Origin: Thiotrichaceae bacterium
GTDB lineage: Bacteria > Pseudomonadota > Gammaproteobacteria > Thiotrichales > Thiotrichaceae
Reading direction: 5' to 3'
Assembly: GCA_024762625.1 (NCBI GenBank)
Contig: JANTHA010000036.1
Span: forward strand, 1 to 12,077
Length of the DNA: 12,077 nucleotides
Shown: positions 7,592 to 12,077 of the stretch, piece by piece
Numbering within the stretch: position 1 is the first letter of the stretch
Layout of the letters: each line of letters starts with the position of its first letter
Translations under genes and position numbers: made by a program
The notes under the pieces: model-generated
Told to the model about the DNA's origin: nothing
Seen by the model: only the letters and a program-made list of their open reading frames with translations
Database searches by the model: none

Positions 7592-7619
7592 TTGGTTGAT
7601 GTAGAAAATCAGATAAAAT
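7592..7619 (+). promoter_or_regulatory. Candidate sigma-70 promoter of the NlpC/P60 gene
   Basis: TTGGTT (7592-7597), a 16-bp spacer and TAAAAT (7614-7619). Transcription would begin near 7626, only a few bases before the ATG at 7630, which would make the mRNA nearly leaderless. This agrees with the absence of a ribosome binding site. An upstream promoter cannot be excluded. Confidence 0.35.
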
Positions 7620-7629
7620 CATAATAAAA

Positions 7630-8214
7630 ATGAAAACTCATCGTTTATTTTTCAATCTCCGTATTTTCAGCTATTTCATTATTCTTGCCATCATCAGTGG
7701 TTGCTCACAAAGCTATCGATATGCGCCTCATCGCCAGGCAACGCCACATACACCCAGACAAACCCATCAACAACTGCCATCGCCTTCCCAACAGCAACCC
7801 ACAAGGCCAGTTATAAAATCGCCGCGCCCAGTGGCAAGTGTTTTTCTCACCAGAGAAAAATTGATTCAAACAGCAAGCAAAACGCTGGGGACGCGTTATC
7901 GTTATGGCGGCGCTAATCCGCAACGCGGCTTTGACTGTAGCGGTTTAATGGTTTATGTCCACAATCGGGCGGGCATCAAAATACCTCGCACCGCAGCGGA
8001 ACAACGCAAACACAGCCGCACGATTAGCTATGCCCAGCTAAAACCTGGCGATATGCTGTTCTTTAAAACCGGAAAACGCACAGATCATGTCGGCATTTAT
8101 ATTGGCAACCGGCAATTCATTCATGCCTCAACCGGAAGTCGCAAGGTAAAAATCGCTAAAATGGATTCTGAATACTGGTATAAGCGATTTGTTAAATTTG
8201 GCACTTATTTGTAA
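7630..8214 (+). CDS. NlpC/P60 (C40) peptidoglycan endopeptidase lipoprotein, MepS/Spr-like
   Basis: Probable outer-membrane lipoprotein that cleaves peptidoglycan peptide bonds. Residues 1-24 form a signal peptide with lipobox ISGC and lipidation cysteine C25. A Pro/Gln/His-rich linker (about 33-67) leads to the NlpC/P60 domain (about 73-194). The catalytic triad is visible: C103 in FDCSGL, H153 in DHVGIYIGN and H165 in FIHAST. The layout and the YWYKRF tail resemble E. coli MepS (Spr), the endopeptidase needed for cell elongation, but NlpC itself is close and I do not assign a symbol. The ATG at 7630 is the only start that gives the signal peptide, and an in-frame stop lies about 30 bp upstream. 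No Shine-Dalgarno sequence is visible. It is divergent from mrcB. A 15-bp duplication covers its stop codon. Confidence 0.92.
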   Translation: MKTHRLFFNLRIFSYFIILAIISGCSQSYRYAPHRQATPHTPRQTHQQLPSPSQQQPTRPVIKSPRPVASVFLTREKLIQTASKTLGTRYRYGGANPQRGFDCSGLMVYVHNRAGIKIPRTAAEQRKHSRTISYAQLKPGDMLFFKTGKRTDHVGIYIGNRQFIHASTGSRKVKIAKMDSEYWYKRFVKFGTYL

Positions 8215-8234
8215 GTTCTTTATTTGTAAGAACT
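8205..8234. repeat. 15-bp tandem duplication over the NlpC/P60 stop codon, with hairpin
   Basis: 8205-8219 and 8220-8234 match at 13 of 15 bases and share the 11-base TTATTTGTAAG. The second copy repeats the Tyr-Leu-stop codons in the same frame, giving a back-up stop. The two differing bases create an inverted repeat, AGTTCTT (8214-8220) and AAGAACT (8228-8234), with a 7-base loop. No U-run follows directly, so it is at best a weak terminator. Confidence 0.75.
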
Positions 8235-8274
8235 AAGACAAGTGTCTGTTTTGGTTTATTTTTCCTCATTGCTA

Positions 8275-8302
8275 TTGATTCTCCCCTGAATAAGCTTATG
8301 AT
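8275..8302 (+). promoter_or_regulatory. Candidate sigma-70 promoter of kbp
   Basis: TTGATT (8275-8280), a 16-bp spacer and TATGAT (8297-8302) lie in the 127-bp gap before kbp. Transcription would begin near 8309 and give a leader of about 33 bases that includes the ribosome binding site. Confidence 0.5.
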
Positions 8303-8326
8303 AGATGCTGATTCTACACCCACATC

Positions 8327-8333
8327 AAAGGAG
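8327..8333 (+). promoter_or_regulatory. kbp ribosome binding site
   Basis: AAAGGAG lies eight bases before the ATG at 8342, near-ideal sequence and spacing. It suggests strong translation, in contrast to the NlpC/P60 gene just upstream. Confidence 0.8.
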
Positions 8334-8341
8334 ACCGATCA

Positions 8342-8788
8342 ATGGGATTATTCGATTTTGCCAAAGGTATTGGCAAGAAAATATTTGGCAGTAATGATGA
8401 CGATGAGAAAGCATCAGAAAAATTAAAAAAACACATTGAAGAAGACAACCCCGGCATTAAGAATCTCGACGTTAAAGTAGAGGATGGCGTAGCTACCATT
8501 AAAGGCGAGGCGGAATCGCCCGGCGCCTTTGAAAAGGCCATACTGATGGCGGGCAACGCGCTCGGCATAGGCGAAGTAAAAGCCGATGAAGTAGACGCGC
8601 CAGAACAGGCCATTGAAGTAAAATATTACGAAATTGTCAAAGGCGACAGTCTGTGGAAAATTGCAGAAAAATTTTATGGAAACGGCAGCAAATATACGCG
8701 GATTTTTGAAGCCAACAGGGAAGTCATAAAAGACCCCGACCTCATTTTTCCCGGACAAAAAATTCGCATCCCGATGGATGATGAATAG
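8342..8788 (+). CDS. kbp: Potassium-binding protein Kbp (YgaU), BON + LysM
   Basis: E. coli Kbp (YgaU) is a cytoplasmic protein that binds K+ and changes shape on binding. This 148-residue protein matches it in length (149), architecture and sequence style. It begins MGLFDFAKGIGKKIFG. A BON domain follows (about 24-85; DVKVEDGVATIKGEA) and then a LysM domain (about 96-144; YEIVKGDSLWKIAEKFYG to PGQKIRIP). There is no signal peptide, so the LysM probably does not meet peptidoglycan. The start is set by AAAGGAG at 8327-8333, eight bases before the ATG, and a good promoter candidate lies at 8275-8302. The YidB-family gene follows after 57 bp and is probably co-transcribed. In E. coli the gene responds to osmotic and stationary-phase stress; control here is inference. 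Confidence 0.93.
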   Translation: MGLFDFAKGIGKKIFGSNDDDEKASEKLKKHIEEDNPGIKNLDVKVEDGVATIKGEAESPGAFEKAILMAGNALGIGEVKADEVDAPEQAIEVKYYEIVKGDSLWKIAEKFYGNGSKYTRIFEANREVIKDPDLIFPGQKIRIPMDDE

Positions 8789-8830
8789 CGATTTGACACG
8801 CATATAAACAAACACACTGATTAACACTTA

Positions 8831-8839
8831 AAGGAAGGA
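8831..8839 (+). promoter_or_regulatory. Ribosome binding site of the YidB-family gene
   Basis: AAGGAAGGA ends six bases before the ATG at 8846 and contains two overlapping Shine-Dalgarno-like cores. It supports this start over the internal ATG two codons later. Confidence 0.75.
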
Positions 8840-8845
8840 AACATC

Positions 8846-9292
8846 ATGGACATGGGTGATCTTTTAAAAATGGGCGCTTCGGCTTTTATTAACAGTAAAC
8901 TAAGCGGCGATGCAGGAAGCGGTCTTAATCTGGACTCTCTGACTTCGGCGCTTTCCGGTCTGACTGGCGGTAATAACGAAAACGGTGGTTTTGACATCGG
9001 CAACCTGCTTGGCAACATGCAAAACGGTGGGCTCGCAGACATTGCGCAATCATGGCTCGGAGATGGCGATAATGCCGATATACCTGACGATAAAGTAACG
9101 GAAATCTTTGGTCAGGATAAGATCTCGGATTTTGCATCGCAACTGGGCCTGAGTCAGGAAGAAGCCGTGGGCGGACTACGCGATGCATTACCACAGATAG
9201 TTGACAAAGCCAGTAGCGGCGGCTCTCTTCTGGATTCCATTGGCGGCGTTAGCGGCGCGCTCAATATGGCGGGAAAATTATTTGGCCGTTAA
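8846..9292 (+). CDS. YidB-family (DUF937) protein
   Basis: Small protein of 148 residues matching the DUF937/YidB family, whose biochemical function is not established. The conserved core is about residues 59-122: QNGGLADIAQSWLG, then the spacing found in YidB (IFGQDKISDFASQLGLSQEEA), then LRDALPQIVDKAS. The N-terminal third is rich in Gly, Asn, Ser and Leu (for example LTGGNNENGGFDIGNLL) and carries no signal peptide or membrane segment, so it is probably cytoplasmic. The start ATG at 8846 follows a purine-rich AAGGAAGGA (8831-8839). It lies 57 bp behind kbp with no terminator between and is followed by a strong hairpin terminator, so the two form a likely two-gene unit. An E. coli-like name yidB would be reasonable, but orthology rather than family membership is not proven. 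Confidence 0.88.
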   Translation: MDMGDLLKMGASAFINSKLSGDAGSGLNLDSLTSALSGLTGGNNENGGFDIGNLLGNMQNGGLADIAQSWLGDGDNADIPDDKVTEIFGQDKISDFASQLGLSQEEAVGGLRDALPQIVDKASSGGSLLDSIGGVSGALNMAGKLFGR

Positions 9293-9323
9293 GTTCAAAT
9301 CTGATTGCCATTAGCTCCACTTG

Positions 9324-9360
9324 AAAAGCCGTCAGGTCTGTTTTGCCTGACGGCTTTTTT
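9324..9360 (+). terminator. Rho-independent terminator after the YidB-family gene
   Basis: The GC-rich arm AGCCGTCAGG (9327-9336) pairs with CCTGACGGCT (9346-9355) around a 9-base loop, followed by a run of T to 9360. The left arm is preceded by A residues (9324-9327), so the stem extends and the site could also act on the opposite strand. It closes the kbp-yidB unit. Confidence 0.93.
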
Positions 9361-9369
9361 CTTGCCGTT

Positions 9370-9399
9370 TTGATCGCAGACTGACTATCCTGCTATTTT
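9370..9399 (+). promoter_or_regulatory. Candidate extended -10 promoter of the nhaC-family gene
   Basis: TTGATC (9370-9375), an 18-bp spacer and TATTTT (9394-9399) preceded by TGC, a TGn extended -10. It starts right after the terminator and would give a leader of about 43 bases before the ATG at 9449. Confidence 0.4.
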
Positions 9400-9434
9400 A
9401 TTGCGATCAGTTTTGTTAGCATCGGACATTTCCA

Positions 9435-9440
9435 TAAGGA
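9435..9440 (+). promoter_or_regulatory. nhaC-family gene ribosome binding site
   Basis: TAAGGA lies eight bases before the ATG at 9449. It decides this start against the upstream in-frame TTG at 9401, which has no such site. Confidence 0.7.
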
Positions 9441-9448
9441 TTGACTCG

Positions 9449-10855
9449 ATGGAACATTCCGCGCTTTCACTGATTCCGCCACTGCTTGCCATCATTCTCG
9501 CCATCATCAGCAAGGATGTTGTCATTTCGTTGCTAGCCGGCTTGTTTTCTGGCTATTTGATATTGAATGGTTATAACGTTCCAGAGGCTTTTACATCCCT
9601 GTTTAATGGAATTATCGGCCTGTTTTCAGAAGGCTGGATCACTAAAACCGTGTTGTTTTCATTGCTGGTTGGCTCCATTATCCGACTGATAGTGGATAGC
9701 GGCGGCGTCGCTGGCTTTGTGCATTTCCTGACAATAAAAAGCAATACCATTCGATCTGCACGCGGCGCTTTATTGCTGAGCTATGCAGTTGGCATTATCA
9801 TTTTTATCGAGTCATCAATTACCTCGCTAGTCGCCGGCACAGTAGGTAAACCACTCACCGACAAATATGGCGTTTCGCGTCAGAAGCTGGCCTATATTTG
9901 TGATTCAACCTCTGCGCCAGTTTGCTCATTAATCGCATTAAATGGTTGGGGCGCACTGCTAATCGGATTGATTACCGCTGAAATCGGCGCCAACACCATC
10001 ACCGGCAACGCCACCGATATTTTCATCCACTCAATTCCTTTTAATTATTATGCCATCCTGGCGCTGATACTGGCTCTGATTGTAATTTTGACAGGAAAAG
10101 ATATTGGACCCATGAGGCAGTTTGAAAAACTTGCCAAACAACAACATCAGATACTGAGCAATTTACAGTCGGTACAAACTGACAAGAATCAAGCGACTGG
10201 CCACATGAGCCATATGTTGACGCCTTTGATTGTCATGATCCTGACTGTGCCCGTGAGCCTTTATCTTACTGGCGATGGCAACATCCTCAAAGGCAGCGGC
10301 TCCACTTCGGTATTTTACGCCGTCGTTGTTAGTCTGCTGGTTACATTTGTCTATTTCATGATGACCGGAACCATGACTAAAAAAGCATTCTACAAAAGCT
10401 TCTACCAGGGCATTGCCGACATGATTCCGATAGCATTGATCCTGATCCTCGCGTTCGCCATCGGTAAACTGACCAATGATCTCGGCACCGGGAAGTACCT
10501 GGCCTCCCTCGCACAGGGCATCGTCAGCCCTGTCCTGATCCCGGTCATCGTGTTCCTGCTAGCCTCGCTGATCGCATTCTCAACCGGCACCAGCTGGGGA
10601 ACATTTTCCATCATGATGCCGATTGCGATTGCGCTGAGCGTCGCTACCGGCGCTCATTTATATTTGGTGATCGGCGCGGTCATCTCCGGCGGCATCTTTG
10701 GCGATCACGCTTCGCCGATTTCCGACACCACCATCATCTCTTCCATGGCGGCGGGCTGTGATCACATTGAACATGTAACATCACAACTTCCCTATGCGTT
10801 AATCGGCGGAGCATTTGCAGCCGTCCTGTTTGTAATCTCGGGTTTATTATTTTAA
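9449..10855 (+). CDS. NhaC-family Na+/H+ antiporter
   Basis: Multi-pass inner-membrane transporter of 468 residues in the NhaC family of the ion-transporter superfamily. Members exchange Na+ for H+, and some exchange organic acids, so the substrate is inferred. About eleven to twelve hydrophobic segments run from residue 7 to 467, broken by a hydrophilic loop at about 217-255. Family signatures are seen at 152-161 (DSTSAPVCSL), 378-386 (STGTSWGTF) and 418-432 (GDHASPISDTTIISS), followed by CDHIEHVTSQLPYA. The frame is open back to a TTG at 9401, but the ATG at 9449 is chosen: TAAGGA lies at 9435-9440, eight bases away, and the 16 extra residues are not hydrophobic family sequence. It is isolated from yidB by a terminator and has its own promoter candidate. 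Closeness to kbp suggests cation homeostasis. Confidence 0.9.
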   Translation: MEHSALSLIPPLLAIILAIISKDVVISLLAGLFSGYLILNGYNVPEAFTSLFNGIIGLFSEGWITKTVLFSLLVGSIIRLIVDSGGVAGFVHFLTIKSNTIRSARGALLLSYAVGIIIFIESSITSLVAGTVGKPLTDKYGVSRQKLAYICDSTSAPVCSLIALNGWGALLIGLITAEIGANTITGNATDIFIHSIPFNYYAILALILALIVILTGKDIGPMRQFEKLAKQQHQILSNLQSVQTDKNQATGHMSHMLTPLIVMILTVPVSLYLTGDGNILKGSGSTSVFYAVVVSLLVTFVYFMMTGTMTKKAFYKSFYQGIADMIPIALILILAFAIGKLTNDLGTGKYLASLAQGIVSPVLIPVIVFLLASLIAFSTGTSWGTFSIMMPIAIALSVATGAHLYLVIGAVISGGIFGDHASPISDTTIISSMAAGCDHIEHVTSQLPYALIGGAFAAVLFVISGLLF

Positions 10856-10873
10856 GAAATATACTCTATTTCT
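10855..10873. repeat. AT-rich hairpin directly after the nhaC-family stop codon
   Basis: AGAAATA (10855-10861) and TATTTCT (10867-10873) are perfect complements around a 5-base loop, beginning at the last base of the stop codon. Without GC pairs or a following T-run it is a poor terminator. Transcription may continue into the PIN-PhoH gene 129 bp downstream. Confidence 0.4.
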
Positions 10874-10984
10874 ATTAAGCATGGGAAAGTCTCGGCTAGT
10901 ATATTCATGTCATAAAATTTTGAGCTTGGAATTCATTCTTTTTGTTATCATTCATGCCCGTTAAACTCAGGAGTCTTATAAATT

Positions 10985-12077
10985 ATGGCCGATAAAATCT
11001 ATGTTATTGATACCAATATCATTCTCCATAACCCGCAATCAATAAAAAAACTATCTCAAGATAATAATAATATCGTCGTTATCCCTGAAACGGTGCTCGT
11101 TGAACTGGAAGAATTCAAAAAAAATTCTGGAGAACTCGGCTACCAGGCGCGAAGCTTCGCTCGAATGCTTGCCAGTTGTAAAGTAGACAAAGTAGATCAA
11201 AAGAACAAATACAGAATCGTTAAGCTGCGTTTTAACCACTCGGCATCCATCCATTTGTTTGCTAAAAAAGAATATGAAACTGACCTTGATTCGGCGCACA
11301 TTGCCGAATCCAATGATAAACGTATTGTCGAAGTCGCCGAAGCGGCGCAACATTATTATAAAGGGCATAAAATCATCTTTTTGTCCCTTGATATCTACGC
11401 CCGAATGTTTGGTTTATTTTCTGGCGTAAAGGTACAAACACTAAATGAAGACAGAGATGAGCTTCCAAATTTCAGGTTTTACAAATCCATTAGCGTTGAT
11501 TCCAGTTATTTTAACGCCATGCCCAATAAAGATATTGTTGATTATGATAAAGATTACAAGATTGAGAATTTCAACTACGAATTCAAATCAAGCGATGGAA
11601 ATCGACAATACGGAATAATCAGCAATGGTGGAAAAATTGACATCATTGATGAAAAGGAAGATTTTAAGGGCCTTAGTATTAAACCAATGAATATGAAACA
11701 GATGTTTCTACTCAAGGCGCTTTTAAGTGATCATTATGATATTACGGTCGTCGATGCCAAAGCGGGTAGTGGCAAAACGTTGCTCGCCTTCGCAGTTGCA
11801 ATGCGCCTGATCGACCTGGGCCGCTTTGAAAAAATTGTCTATGTGCGTAATTCCATTGAAAGCGTTGATAAAGGAGCAGAAGTCGGTTTTTTATCAGGAA
11901 ATGATGAAAAGTTCCGTGTTTACAATATGGCTCTTTATGACACTTTGGAATTCATCGCCAGAACGCAATTAAAAAAACGTGAGAACTCTCTGTTGCACGA
12001 GGCTCTGGAATCTAAAGTAGAATTCATGATCAATAAATACAATATTGAAAAACTGTGGCCAGGTGAAGCTCGCGGAC
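10985..12077 (+). CDS. PIN domain-PhoH family ATPase (3' end outside window)
   Basis: The frame runs from the ATG at 10985 to the right edge (364 residues visible) with no stop. CAGGAG at 10968-10973 lies eleven bases before the ATG. Residues 1-150 form a PIN ribonuclease-like domain: VIDTN with D9, an acidic cluster at E40/E42/E43 followed by the GELGYQAR motif, D111 in SNDKRIVEVA and D136 in SLDIYARMFG, so a metal-binding acidic set appears intact. Residues about 235 onward are a PhoH ATPase domain with the P-loop DAKAGSGKTLL (257-267) and VYVRNSIESVDKGAEVGFLSGN (split here as VYVRNS at 285-290 and GFLSGN at 301-306). Such PIN-PhoH (PhoH2-type) proteins are described as ATP-dependent RNA helicase/ribonucleases. 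The first glycine of Walker A is Ala258. Related proteins are usually about 440-470 residues, so roughly 80-100 residues are missing. Confidence 0.92.
   Translation, partial: MADKIYVIDTNIILHNPQSIKKLSQDNNNIVVIPETVLVELEEFKKNSGELGYQARSFARMLASCKVDKVDQKNKYRIVKLRFNHSASIHLFAKKEYETDLDSAHIAESNDKRIVEVAEAAQHYYKGHKIIFLSLDIYARMFGLFSGVKVQTLNEDRDELPNFRFYKSISVDSSYFNAMPNKDIVDYDKDYKIENFNYEFKSSDGNRQYGIISNGGKIDIIDEKEDFKGLSIKPMNMKQMFLLKALLSDHYDITVVDAKAGSGKTLLAFAVAMRLIDLGRFEKIVYVRNSIESVDKGAEVGFLSGNDEKFRVYNMALYDTLEFIARTQLKKRENSLLHEALESKVEFMINKYNIEKLWPGEARG

Larger units (their letters stand above)
7316..7629. other. Divergent intergenic region between mrcB and the NlpC/P60 gene
   Basis: 314 bp with no convincing gene on either strand. 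It must hold the promoters of both divergent genes. From left to right I see the mrcB ribosome binding site, a weak minus-strand -10-like TATAAA near 7360, two dyads (7383-7396 and 7412-7434), an imperfect direct repeat (AGTGCATTCA at 7536, AGTGTATTCA at 7554, 18 bp apart) and a plus-strand promoter candidate at 7592-7619. The stretch at about 7440-7530 shows nothing I can name. Confidence 0.8.

Noticed and set aside
9401..9448. Longer form of the nhaC-family protein starting at TTG 9401.
   Set aside because: The ATG at 9449 has a well-placed ribosome binding site, and the proposed promoter -10 element would sit immediately before the TTG.
10881..10964. A 27-codon open frame just upstream of the PIN-PhoH gene, considered as an antitoxin-like partner.
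   Set aside because: It has no ribosome binding site, a composition like the surrounding AT-rich gap and no recognisable motif. A chance frame of this size is expected.

Overview
The window looks like chromosomal DNA from a gammaproteobacterium of moderate base composition. The evidence is a PBP1B-type peptidoglycan synthase with a UB2H-like region, a Kbp (YgaU) orthologue, a YidB-family protein, and adjacent tsaB and yoaA genes as in Escherichia coli. I cannot name a genus. There is no tRNA, rRNA, CRISPR array, transposase or phage gene, and both ends cut through a gene.

Layout. Bases 1-879 (+) hold the C-terminal part of a class III nucleotide cyclase. It converges, with a 17-bp gap, on a four-gene minus-strand block that reads right to left: mrcB (7315-4466), a TPR lipoprotein (4397-3588), a YoaA/DinG-type Fe-S helicase (about 3568-1616) and tsaB (1619-897). 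A 314-bp divergent region (7316-7629) separates mrcB from a plus-strand MepS/Spr-like NlpC/P60 lipoprotein (7630-8214). After that, all on the plus strand, come kbp (8342-8788), a YidB-family gene (8846-9292) ending in a strong terminator, an NhaC-family Na+/H+ antiporter (9449-10855) and a PIN-PhoH ATPase that runs off the right edge (10985-12077).

How the genes relate. A peptidoglycan synthase and a probable peptidoglycan endopeptidase are divergently transcribed from one control region. Kbp (K+ sensing) and NhaC (Na+/H+ exchange) lie close together and may form a loose ion-homeostasis and stress group. The minus-strand block joins cell-wall synthesis, DNA repair and tRNA modification.

Most unusual feature. 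Short tandem repeats are concentrated in and around the mrcB-lipoprotein-yoaA-tsaB block. They are a 15-bp repeat inside tsaB, a 12-bp repeat inside the lipoprotein signal region, a 10-bp repeat directly abutting the lipoprotein start codon, a degenerate 15-bp repeat in mrcB, and a 15-bp duplication over the stop codon of the NlpC/P60 gene. The coding repeats have periods that are multiples of three; only the untranslated one (10 bp) does not. I see no evidence for a wholly new defence or mobile system; most of the genes are conserved housekeeping families.
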